Under the pieces are notes generated by a model. It did not search any database. It was not told the origin of the DNA and saw nothing but the letters and a program-made list of their open reading frames with translations. A stretch of 64,000 bases of DNA from Atrichornis clamosus (Eukaryota; Chordata; Aves; Passeriformes; Menuridae), in assembly GCA_013400975.1 (NCBI GenBank), contig WBMZ01000409.1:1-64000 (forward strand). The letters are read 5' to 3'. Made by a program: the position numbers and the translations under genes. Position 1 is the first letter of the stretch. Every line of letters begins with the position of its first letter. This document shows positions 1-10,300 of this stretch, one piece after another.

Positions 1-49
1 GGGGCCGGGGCCGCGGCCGCGGGGCGGCCCCACGCCGGGAGCCGGAGCC

Positions 50-63
50 GTTGCCATGGCGAC
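50..63. promoter_or_regulatory. RFX X-box, palindromic
   Basis: GTTGCCATGGCGAC matches the palindromic X-box GTTGCCATGGCAAC at 13 of 14 positions; only the twelfth base differs (G for A). RFX-family winged-helix factors bind such sites, often close to the start of ciliary genes (established knowledge of the family). Here it sits in the CpG island, 23 bases after the GC box, which is a typical promoter position. The match is seen directly; binding is inferred. An ATG inside it (56-58) has G at -3 and +4, but the frame closes after 24 codons. Confidence 0.55.
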
Positions 64-120
64 ACCGGCACAGCCGAGCCCCGGTGCCGGAGCGCGGCTC
101 TGCGAACGATCGTATCGATT

Positions 121-166
121 AAAAAAATAATGATATATATATGTATATGCATTATTATATATATTC
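121..166. repeat. AT-only tract with inverted repeat inside the CpG island
   Basis: A run that is almost entirely A and T, with alternating TA steps, interrupts the CpG island. Its flanks AATAATG (126-132) and CATTATT (150-156) are perfect inverted repeats around a 17-base centre. The abrupt change from CG-rich to AT-only DNA is unusual for an island core. It may be a microsatellite-like expansion or an easily melted promoter segment. There is no evidence for a TATA box at a mapped start site. Confidence 0.5.
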
Positions 167-520
167 GCGCACGGGGAGAGCGTCAGCGAGTGGATCTGGT
201 GCAGAGGACGGCCGTCAGATCCCGCCGCAGCCCCCGGGAGCAGGTGACGGCCAGGCGTGTGCGGTGTCTCCCCAGGGCGAGCCTCCCCTCGCAGCACACA
301 CCGCACATAAAGCGCGTCCTCCGGGTGCCGAGCCCCGACGCGCGCCGTCCTGACGGGAGGCTGCGAGGAGCACTCGGAGGCGAAGCGGATTTGGTTGTGT
401 GATGTTTAGGGACAGCACCCGCCAGCGGGGCAGCACTCGACCCCTGCTTGCCAGCTCTCCTAAAGTCACTGTCAGTCTGTGGACACCTCCGGTCGTCCCG
501 CAGGGACTCCTTAGATGGCG

Positions 521-529
521 GGTAAGGAC
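521..529 (+). other. candidate 5' splice site at the island edge
   Basis: GGTAAGGAC agrees with the vertebrate donor consensus (G, then GTAAG) and lies where the CpG island ends, the usual place for the end of a first exon. The intron would begin at 522. An ATG at 515-517 would give only two codons and a G before the donor, so the exon is more likely 5' untranslated. No matching acceptor could be tied to it. Confidence 0.3.
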
Positions 530-752
530 CTGCCTGCTGGAGGAACGTCTCCTGTAATATTCATTATCCTCGGCCTGACCTCGGCGTGAGGATGTAGTGA
601 CCCCCTCGTAATAACAGGACAGCCCTTGCTCCCAAGCCTGGTGACCTGCACGTGTGCTTGATGCTTGTGTGGCCCTCTTGCCTCCCCCACCTCGGGAAAG
701 TGGCACAATACGGTGCAGCAGTCTGCCGGAGGATCTGTTACTAAAGGAATTC

Positions 753-778
753 ATGCATCTTGCATCTTGAAGATGCAT
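753..778. repeat. hairpin, 9-bp perfect stem
   Basis: ATGCATCTT (753-761) and AAGATGCAT (770-778) are perfect reverse complements around an 8-base loop. The loop itself begins with GCATCTT, so a 7-base unit is duplicated in tandem and can pair in two registers. It lies about 200 bases after the CpG island. No function can be read from it. Confidence 0.5.
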
Positions 779-1157
779 TATTAATGCCTGGACAAATCAC
801 ATCAGGTGGAGCTCAGCAAGTCCCTGGCACTGCAAAAAGGAACAAAGGCTGGTTCTACAAGAGAGAGAAGGATGAGACAAATTATAACAGCTGGGAATTT
901 CTTGTCAGTAAGATGGCATAAAAACAGAAATGCTAAAATTATTTGCACATAGGGCAAGTTTATATTTTTATTGGGAAGAAAATTACACATTGCACTGTGA
1001 AGAAGACACTTTATTTGTATCCTAATAAACATCACATTGTTGGGCATCTTTGAAATCCATGGCAAACCGGCCCAGCTTGCTGGCATCCAAATTGCTTCCA
1101 AGCACAGTTTTATTTAGTATCTGGAAAGGACTATAAAGACTGGATTTGCAAGCAGAG

Positions 1158-1235
1158 GGCCCAGTCTGCTTCTTTTCTCCTTGAAGTCAATGGCAAAACT
1201 CCCATTCACTTCAGTATTAACAGGATCAGGCCAAA
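1158..1235. repeat. old interspersed repeat with GTCAATGG core, copy 1
   Basis: The core at 1180-1215 reads TTGAAGTCAATGGCAAAAC then TCCCATTCACTTCAGT, followed by ACAGGATCAGGCC. The reverse complement of the 15.56-kb copy matches this 36-base core at 29 positions. I recognise this as a common short old repeat of bird and reptile genomes but cannot give its database name with certainty. The core is near-palindromic, so strand is left open. Confidence 0.6.
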
Positions 1236-4200
1236 GTTTGTAGCAGTCTTCCAAAGGGAAGAAAGCAATGCTGCCTGCAATAGCACATGGGAAGGCACAG
1301 ACCCCATCCTCCCAGGCAGAAAGCAGTAGTACTTCATCTCTCTAACTCTTGATAAGAAGATCTAATTTGTGCAGAACAGGCTTTGATGCCAGCTAGTTTT
1401 TTTGTCCCCATGGTGCAAATAGCTATCCAAAATCTGGGCCTTGCTGTCTTTGCGTTAGGAATGGAAGAGGATGATAGGAACCCAGGATTTCTTTGGGAAG
1501 GGCCCTGTTTATTTACAGAGGATGCTTTTACAGCAAAATGCTGTTACATCAAGGCAGGAGCAAAGAAAGTAGTTTCTTGTTTGGAAGTATTTCTTTTTAG
1601 GGAGCACTCAGCCAAGAAGAACTGCATTTTTGTTTCACCCCCTGACATTGCACCATCCCACTCCTGCAGGTGGCTTTTCCAATGTCTTCTCTTTTCTCAT
1701 TACTTTTCACTCCCTCACACATCCACCTAAAACATGCAACCCCGCAGCTGCTTCACTCACAATTTCATCCAGGTGAACTGCTGGGTCCGCTCTCTGCTCC
1801 TGCCCTTTTATGCTCTTGCCTTGTGAAGCTGAGCCATGCTCTGGGCAGTGACTTCTATTGTTTCAGTCGCCAAATTAAAGGGCACTTAACTGCTGTTTCA
1901 TTTAGTCTTAAAACCCCAAACTTCTGACTTTCACCCACCCTGTGTTCTGTGATTGCCATTTCAGCACATCAGTATTTTATTTTTGACTTCAGACTGACTG
2001 ACTGGAACGTGATGATAAAAGCCTCTAAAGTCACACTGGTAGCTCATGGTTAGCTGACAAAAAGCCCCAAACCACTTTCAGACATCTACCAACTTGCTAT
2101 TTTTTTCTTCCCCCAGTATATGATTCTATAGGATTTCTATCAAAACTATGTATCTAAATTAAAAAAAAAAGTTAGCAGAGTGCTTAAAAAGCATCTGAAG
2201 TAATTATTTTATCACTCTTTTATCACTATAACAGTATGAAATGCATTTCCGCTAAGTCACTGAAAACAGGTCTAGCCTTTGCTATAAAGTGGAGAGAGGA
2301 GAGTATTTGTTAGGGATCCACATGAGATGGTAGGAGATTATTGAGATATCTCTGGCCATCACTGTAGTGATAATCACTCTCTCAACACAAGAAATAGGAT
2401 CCAGTGAGGAGAGGCAAAAAAAAGAAAGAACAAACTAGCTAGTTTTCACTACTGCAAAAAGTAAAAAATGTGTCTCTCTAATTCTCTAATGTATTGGCAA
2501 GCTGACAGTGGTAATCTTGTTTTACCAGAACCAGTCAGATGAGGGAAGAACGTGACAGAGGGGTATTGGTGCAGGGATTCTGTACAGACCGGCATGTACT
2601 GAGCGTACTGTGGGGTTATGGATTATCGACAACCAGCCTGAAGATGGATCTATGAGTAGTGAGAACATCTGCTCCATGCTCACAGACAACCAGAAATGTA
2701 ATATTCGCACATGAATGTAAAGGACTCAAGAATAACACTTCAAGTATTTAAGATATTTTCATGTAAGGGGGTGAGGCATCATGGCACATGGCACACAGTG
2801 TTCAGGTTTAAGCAGACACTGTAGAGAAAAGTTGTTGGGAAACAGAGATCACGATCAACACATAAAAAAGGACTGAAAGTACAGGGAGGCTTCGTACAAG
2901 GAGAAAAAGAGAAGAGAACCTGCAAAGATGAGGTTGACTCTTAAGAAAGGAGTCTTTAGTCAACATTCTTTGGGATTGAGGAATGGCAGGCATTTACAGA
3001 GGTTAAAAAGAGAAGTCTTCACCTGAATATCATGCACGCAGATGTGGCATTTGTTCTGGTACTCAAGGCCCAGACATAGTTAAAGCGCTCTTGTTTCCTT
3101 CAGTAAAATTCTAGTTTGATTAGACCCAAAGTGCATCTTCTGCTCATTGACTAAATTCTGAAAAGAGGATTTTATTTTATTAAATTGCAGACTAATGATT
3201 TCAAGCACATTAAAAAGGGGCATTTTTCCAAAGCTCCTTCTGTGTAATCTGTCTGTTAAATAAGAATCTTCCTGACATCCTAAAGGAAATGACATTCTAT
3301 TTAAACATGCTACCTGCTGATCTACTAGAGAAGCAGGCCAGAAGTTTTTTCTGTTTGGTTTGTGTATGCATGTGTGTGTGGTTGTTTCATGGCTCCTGGG
3401 TAATGTTATCCATATTTTTCTGTTTGGAGAATCACTTTTCCCTACGCACTCACCAACCAACATGAAACCACCTAATTATATTTTCATAATCCTGATTAAA
3501 AACCATCTAAATTATCCTGCTTGATGTACTCAAAGAGTTTGTTGATTGCTTTTTGATGTGTATTAGAGCTTTTTGCAGAGCCACATCAAATGGTTTGCTC
3601 CACAATGAAATAAAAAAAATCTTGTAATATACATATGCACATCTTTAAAAAAAACATATATAATTTATATTCTGCTAATTAAGCTACATCAAAACCAAGC
3701 CTATCACCATGAAATAATTGTGTAAAAGCTACTCACCTATTACAAGAACATTAATTTCCACTTTGCTTTTTTTTCCAAATATCGATTTTATCTTATACAA
3801 GGCAATTCAGCATCTCAAAGCCTCAGAGTCTCAAAGTGTTTTTTCACCTCCATGGAGACCTTAAATCTTGAATACAAAATCAAGTTTTAGAATAAAAAAC
3901 TCAAGTAAATAATATTTTCATGCAGAATACACGCCTTCTGCATAATGGATCACAAACATTTTAATTTTTTCCTCTGTTGTTTTCACATCTTAAATATGCC
4001 ACATCAAATCTTGAGAAAAGTTCTGTCCACTGCAGCAAAGAGGTTGATAAGAGGAAGGGAGGAGGGAGTTTGCAGAAGTTAACCGCTGACCCCTGACCCT
4101 GGGTTTGGGACTGATCCATGGTTCATTTTGCCAGGACACTATCTCAGTGTTCAGGTGTAGGCTTGGTGCTAATCTGGTTGTTTTTGAAGTCTATGTTGAC

Positions 4201-4254
4201 ACAACATCATGCATCAGAGTTTAATGGAGGCTGGAATTCCTCAAAGCCATGAAG

Positions 4255-4393
4255 GCAAACCAAGGCCAGGTTGGATGGAACTTTGAGCAACCTGGTCTAG
4301 TGGAAGATGCCCCTGCCCAGGACAGGGGGGTTGGAACTAGATGGTCTTCAAGACTCCTTCTAACCCAAAACATTCTAGGACTGATTCTATGAC
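4255..4393 (+). mobile_element. CR1 LINE, 5'-truncated 3' end
   Basis: The segment matches the CR1 3' untranslated end: AAGGCCAGGTTGGATGG, TTTGAGCAACCTGGTCTAGTG, a CCCTGCCCAGGACAGG stretch, GGTTGGAACTAGATGGTCTT and a tail ending in GATTCTATGAC. CR1 elements are non-LTR retrotransposons, usually severely 5'-truncated and ending in short 8-base tail repeats rather than poly-A; this copy keeps only about 140 bases. Several changes from the consensus as I remember it indicate an old, inactive copy. It is the best single clue that the DNA is avian or at least sauropsid. Confidence 0.9.
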
Positions 4394-7300
4394 TTCATTA
4401 GGTCAGTCCATGAGCACATTGGAGTTAAGGCTCACTTCGTGGTTATCCAGCTCCAATCACAAAGCCAGCATTCATTAAATAATAAAAATAAAATACTCTA
4501 GGAAAACAATTAAATAATTCAAACTCTGCCTACTTGATATCAAATCTGTTGTCATATCAAATATTCATGTGAAATAAATCTCTAGGTGTGTCTGTATGAA
4601 TGGAGTGCAAGTGCAAATACCGATGCTTTGTTACAACTTGACATCCTGTGCTCTAAGGCAAGAGCACAGAGGATGAACACACATGCAAAAGTTTCTTCCT
4701 CCACTGCCACCTTCCTTAGCTGCATGGATGTGTGTGTGAAGACTGTCTTTCTTCTCCTGGAAACCTGTAAAATGCTGTCACTTAACCTGTGGTATCAGTG
4801 ACAGCTACAGGGTATTCAAGTACAGCTCCATTCATCCATGTGTTTCCAGTTTGACTTTCAGTAAATGTTTAATGATCCTTTTCAATTACTGGACCAAACA
4901 GTATTTGACAAGAACGCACCTTGTCTAATACTAGCACTTAGACAGGAGTGCATTTTTTAGATAGCACTTAGCATCCACAATGTTGTCATGATATTTGTGA
5001 ATGTACTCTCAGGTTGATCTTGATGACCCCATTACAAAGGTCTTCTCATGCCTTGCTGCGTTGTTGTCTCTTTTTCCTTGACTTTACTGATAAAGAGCTG
5101 TCAGAGTTCACCTGGGAACACTCCTCCACTCAATGTCCTGGGTTCAAGCCCTAAAAGGACATTGGCAAGGCTGTAACTACCATGGGAGAAGTAGGTTCCG
5201 TGTGCAACCATTTGATTGATCCTTTGGCTTCTCTGGCTGCGTCTGATCTCACCTGTGGCCCACATGTAGAGTGCATCCCTCTCCTGTGTGTCATCTGCAT
5301 CCCTGACCTTCCACAGAGTAGAATGATTTCAAGTACATTGTGGTCTCACTCTGAACACTGCTCCTGGGCTTGATGTTCCTGGGAGCCAGGGCATGCAGCA
5401 GGAGGGGCTGTCCCCTACAGGAAAGGAATGGGCCCAGATGTCAGGACACAGCCCATACAGATGACACACATGTGAAGGAATGTTGCTGCTGAAATATGTT
5501 CAGATGCCTAGAAAGTAGGCAATTAAATAAGACACTGCTGGATATGCCTGTAGAGCTGTGACTGCCCCTTTACCCATCATCCAAAGGTACTTTCTGTACT
5601 TGTGAAGAGAATTAACTCCACTTTTACTGTTATGCTCATATTGTCTCCCTCTAAAGTACCATCCCTTCAGCCCACCAAGGTATGCAAACAAATCATCTGC
5701 CCAACCCCTTCCTTCCCCATAATGAACAAACAAAAGGATATGGTAACTCCTTGATGAGCTTTGGAAATGCTCTCAGAGCATGCCCAGTGAAGCCTGGCCA
5801 GACCAAGTTTCTTGTAAAACTCTCTGAAGGCCTCCCTGTCTTTTAAGAGACTTGTGCAAAAGCAACCATCACCATTTCTATCTTGCATCAGCCTAGGGGT
5901 TAGAAAGTAGGAATCCTGCACTCAGTTTCTATCCTCTTTGGAAAGAATTCAAACACACTTCTAGTCATTAGACTATAGGTTTTTCTGGGAATGCTTTACC
6001 ACTCTTCATGAAGCTGCACCACTGTGCAGAAAAATGGTTTGAATTCACTGAGAGAGGGAGAAAAGGCAAGTGAAAGCATGACTCCCCAGGCTAATGATTA
6101 GGCAGCTTTTTCAGAAGTAGGAGGAGGTAGGCTCCAGTCATCCCTCCTGTTTTTCACTTTAGCTCTTGACTGTTTCATACCATGTCCTCATTCTTTCAGT
6201 TAAACTGGTGCATTTTGGTATTTTGAACAAGAAATTATAGTCTGGTACCTACCTACCGGGCATGCTCACGGTGTTCTGTCCATGCAGTGATTTTATGCTG
6301 CATATGTCAATGAAGGAAGCTGAGGCTTCTCATCTATTTCCATTTATATGAGCTGGGATCCAGGCACAGTGAAAACTTCTTTTTGTCAAGTTTCCTGCCT
6401 GCCGCGCTTCCCCCTACGCCTTTTTCACAGTGTCATCTTTTATTAAGATCACATCAGCACTTCTGGAACAGCCATATTTTATCAGGACCTCTCAAAAGAG
6501 GATGAGTCAGACCATCTGATTTTATTTTGTTAAGTTCATTTTTTATTTGCTGAGTTTAGTTCAGATATGAACACATCTTGTCCAATTTATCTTTAATATA
6601 ATACAGATGCTGGCACAGGCGCTGATCTTGGTTACACTAGTGTAAATTTGGGGACATGCCAATGGAGTGCTGCCAAGGCCATATTAAAATTTTGCTTTCA
6701 GCTTGACTAGAACTGCTAGCTTCTCAGGAAGCAGGCTGCCATGGTGGGACAAGCCAATGTGCCACTTCTCAATAGCCCTGCAATTCTCTCTTGGTTGGAG
6801 AATGTCCCAGGTAACACAATACAACCAAAGTTAGACAGGGCCAAAAGGCTGCTTTACATAGCCTGAGGCTGACTGGATCACTACTTCACATAAGACTTGA
6901 CTGACGGGGATAAGCTGGTGGGATTTAATCAGTAAAGAGGGAAAAACGAAATAAACTTTGTACGGATGGCTAGAACCATGGCTAGTCAATGTATTTATCA
7001 CCTGGCTATTTCCCAGAGTCATACAGTAAAACAAAGAAGAAATGAACAGTATCAAACCTGTCCAAACCATATTTGCTCGGTATTTGTACACACTGCAAAA
7101 CCTGTACCAGAAAGAAGGCAACTGGATGCTGTCATGGCTTTTCCCAGTTTCTTTTTACTCCAGAATCTGTGTGCTTCAACATTCTACAGTAAATGTTAAA
7201 AATGTAAATGACTTATTGATTGAACAAGCCACCTAAGTACTTTAGCATATCAGTATTCTGATGAATTTTCAGATTTTGGCCCATGCAACATAACTTCAAA

Positions 7301-9690
7301 AAACCCAGCTGATAGTAGCTGAGCTCCCTTAAGACTCAGAATGGATAATTTGCACTCTATATCCAGTGAAAACCTCTCTATGTTTTTTTGTACTTGATCG
7401 GTCTCGAGGCTGCTTGGCATCTCTCTCTTAAGTGAAGTCAGAGCTCATAGTACAAAATCCTTATAATGTGTACTTCATGCTGAATCAGTGATAAACATGG
7501 GGCAAAACTGACCCTGCTTCTCTGGAATGAATCATGACAAACAGGGTTGGCAGAAATGGCAGCCTGCTGTGAACATTGATACCTCTGTAATTAATGTTTT
7601 CAGGAACTCTGCTGTCTTTGACCAGCTGTCTTTCTACTCTTTGCATGTTTGTTTGGTTGTTTTTTATTGCCTGTGCTCTAACTTGTGTGCTCTGTGGGTT
7701 AACGATTCACTTTGTATAATTTTGTAGTGGCACTTAGGAGTCCTTGGAAACCTCTGCAGAGAAAAGCAGTAAGATGTGGATTTGCAGTCTTTTTAGAGCT
7801 AAAATGCCTTTTGACATCCATGTGTTGAATATATGCAGTACTTTTGCCATCTTGTCCTGATTATTTGAATCAAGGTTTGATTCGTCAAATATTGTACAGA
7901 TGTTTAATCCTTTCAACACATAAACCCCACCTTTTAAATACACAGCACACTTTACTGCCAAGGGTAGTAGTCTGGTATGAAGCCAACATTGTGGATAAAT
8001 GGGTTCTGCCAGGCCTCCAGGCTTTATGTGGATCTTTTGGGACTGCCTTCCTGAAGGTCCCAGGTGTAGCTTCTTGCAAGGCAAGCTCCACAACTCTGGA
8101 GCATGGAGGTTGAACCTCTGGCTTCCCTCTCTTCCCAAAAGGAAAACCCAAATTAAGATCTACGCTTCACATCTGCCATAGTAAAAGTTGTAAGACGAAG
8201 CAATGAAGCATTTTTAAAGACTGTAAGGCATTTTGAAAGCCCTTGGATGTAAGCAGACATCTGCCTGAAGTTCTCAGTGGACTTGGGACTTTGAATACTG
8301 CTGGGTTGTGAAGAAGAGGTCATGCTTTACTTTCCCCGGTAGGGACCGTGGTGCATACACAAAGCCCCTGGACTAGGACACTTAGGGTAAGTTTGTCAGC
8401 AGAAGGCTCTTTGCTGGCATGGCTGAATTGGTACCAGTACTCAGTCTCATGGGTTTAAGAATCTTTGAACTGTCCTATTGTGCTTTAGGACTGTATTGTC
8501 CTTGGAGAAATCATACCTTTGGCCTCCAGGGTTCTTCTCAGGTATGAGTTATCAAGCAGTCCATGGGAGCTTTTTCTCTTGCTGTATGACCTCCTCCTGG
8601 TGTGGAGTCCAACCCCATATCACTTGGCTGAGCTACATCCATGAGGAGATGGGGATGCCTCCATACATGTGATGTCTGCACAGAGAGTGGGGTCTGTGCC
8701 TTTCCTGTATCTCTCTTCTGTCCTTAAGTAACCCTGCAAAACCTCAGCTTCTGTATCTTACCAAAATAGATGGTAATGTTGTCTTCTCTAGCTGTCACTG
8801 CTTGCACCAAATACTGCAGGACTCAGACGAGATTTGGAGCTGGATGCCAAGGCCTGGGGGCTGCAATGGTTTTACACTCACTGACTGCACGCCGATTGCT
8901 GGGACCCCCAGGCAGATTGAGAGCCACAGGCAGAGCCCACAGATGGGTCACACAAATTCTATTATCACTCAGGTAGGCACACTGTGGCAGCAAATTTGTT
9001 TCTCCAAGAATCAAAAAGATTTAATCTTGTTTACACTGAAGGTACTCTCTTTTAACAATGACAGACCAGTGACTGTGTGGCCAGGGGCTGATGACCTTCT
9101 GGTGGTGCTGGATAATTGTCTATGCACCTCTGATCCCTGCTGGTCAGGTGGCAGGGTAATTTTGGTTCCTTGCATCTCCCAAACCACTCTTGGTGAATTG
9201 CATGACTGAGACACCATTTCCAAGTTACGTGGAGCTTACACTCAGCCAGGTGCAGCACAGCCTCTTTGACGAGGGCATTTCCTAAGTAGAGAGTAAGGAA
9301 GATCTCTAAAGCTAACTAAATATTCTGAAATAGAAGCAAGATAATATTTCCTTTCTCATCCTCTGTGGTCTGTGGGGAGGGAATAGAGACAGCCACCACG
9401 CATTTAGCAAGAGCAATTCAATTTTTAAGAAATGGGAAGAGGCACTAAAAAGTACTCTATGACTTAGGGTCATTTAAACAGATAGCACTGAAGCAAAACC
9501 TATGATTAAGAGCAGCAATTATTTTTATATACATTATTACATATTATTCAAATTCATGGCAACTGGAAAATAATGCATCTCTCACATTCATTTTCTATTC
9601 ATTTTCTTTTAAATAAGCACTACGAATGTTATAAAGAGTTTGAAACATAATTGCTAGCATGACTATCCTATCTGCAGCCAAATAAGCTTT
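4394..9690. other. non-coding interval
   Basis: No exon or repeat family recognised apart from the hairpin at 5131-5164. Two TAGCACTTAG copies about 30 bases apart (near 4932 and 4963) and a 14-bp palindrome (6632-6645) are small features. Open frames of 126-135 codons near 7.7-8.1 and 8.8-9.2 kb overlap frames on the other strand and show no domain. Confidence 0.55.
5131..5164. repeat. hairpin, 9-bp perfect stem with inner GGG/CCC
   Basis: CAATGTCCT (5131-5139) pairs perfectly with AGGACATTG (5156-5164), and inside the loop GGG and CCC flank TTCAAG. The loop contains GTTCAAGCC, which fits the tRNA B-box pattern GWTCRANNC. No A-box partner was found upstream, so this is not called a tRNA gene. 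It may be the remnant of a tRNA-derived SINE or a chance structure. Confidence 0.45.
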
Positions 9691-9694
9691 TTTT

Positions 9695-9830
9695 TTATTA
9701 GACCTCATTTTATAAATGAAATGTGGCTTGAAAGTTTGAATTCAATCCTTCTCTGCTCAGCACTAAGCCATATATTGGAGAGGTACAGGATTTAAATCTT
9801 GCCAAGATACCTTTGCAATCAGAAGGGCAA
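9695..9830 (-). mobile_element. MIR-like SINE relic
   Basis: Read on the plus strand, the order of blocks is that of a reversed MIR/L2-tail SINE: ATTTTATAAATGAAATGTGGCTT (for the consensus ATTTTACAGATGAGGAAACTGAGGC), then TCAGCACTAAGCCA, then a GGATTTAAATCTTGCC block in place of the tRNA B-box region. Each block is diverged but order and spacing hold. MIR-type SINEs spread early in amniote history, so such decay is expected. No activity is possible. Confidence 0.5.
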
Positions 9831-10246
9831 GAGAAAGTTCAGTTCCGTAAAGGGAAGGCTTAGATTCTAGAGAGCAGAGCCAAATCTGTGGAGAAAATCC
9901 TAAAACTGCAAATACTGTGGATTTAGATTGATCCTAATAATGCATTTTATTATTTAGATATAATAAAAATTCAAATGATGTGAAAAATGGTAAAACCTCT
10001 AGTTTAGTGAGAGAGATTGAAGTGTTTTTAGACTATGCTATATGAATGCCAATATAGACGATAGAGTTTTGATAGCTATTCATCTAACATTTGCAGAAAG
10101 ACATTAACAGTATATCACCCTTCACTGCCAGCTGCAAAAACATAATAACATTCACAAATTACGTCTTTAGATTTTGGGAACATGAGATGGTTTTTGTAAT
10201 GCTAATATTGAGACCGTGTGTCCGGAGATATCGAACAGAGAGTCTG

Positions 10247-10300
10247 TGGCCCAATCCTGATCTCATTGATATTTCTATTGACACCAAAAGTGAGAGCCAT
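10247..10300. repeat. old interspersed repeat with GTCAATGG core, copy 3
   Basis: GGCCCAATCCTGATCTCATTGA followed by TTTCTATTGACACCAAAAG follows the same plan as the copies at 1.2 and 15.6 kb: the GGCC-AATCCTG flank, then two CATTGA-type half sites a few bases apart. It is more decayed than the other two. Assignment rests on this shared plan. Confidence 0.45.

Larger units (their letters stand above)
1..540. promoter_or_regulatory. CpG island, probable promoter and first exon, cut by the window edge
   Basis: CpG dinucleotides are dense from base 1 to about 540 and become rare after about 620, whereas the rest of the window is CpG-poor and AT-rich. A GC box (GGGCGG) lies at 22-27 and an RFX X-box at 50-63. 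In vertebrates an island of this kind usually marks a promoter and first exon. Direction cannot be decided: a donor-like GGTAAGG at 521-527 favours rightward transcription, but an X-box can serve a gene running left off the window. Open frames inside the island, including a long one on the minus strand at 215-778, match no protein I recognise and are expected where GC-rich DNA has few stop codons. Confidence 0.75.
541..4250. other. non-coding interval
   Basis: Unique-looking AT-rich DNA with no recognisable exon. It holds one copy of the short GTCAATGG-core repeat (1158-1235), a 9-bp hairpin (753-778), a run of A near 2161-2170 and a 14-bp palindrome at 2432-2445 of the kind expected by chance. 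Short open frames of up to 127 codons carry no domain I can name. Confidence 0.6.

Noticed and set aside
56..130. 24-codon open frame starting in the X-box with a good Kozak context
   Set aside because: Too short, ends in an AT tract with Lys-Lys-stop, and its start lies inside a binding site; at most an upstream ORF.
215..778. 187-codon minus-strand frame in the CpG island
   Set aside because: GC-rich DNA lacks stops, the protein is Arg/Gly/Ser-rich with no domain, and the frame runs beyond the island into ordinary DNA.
2432..2445. 14-bp palindrome AAACTAGCTAGTTT (others at 6632-6645 and 11655-11666)
   Set aside because: Several perfect palindromes of 12 to 14 bp are expected by chance in 64 kb and none matches a known site.
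7734..8138. 134-codon minus-strand frame overlapping frames on the other strand
   Set aside because: No domain, low-complexity composition, several overlapping alternatives; consistent with chance.
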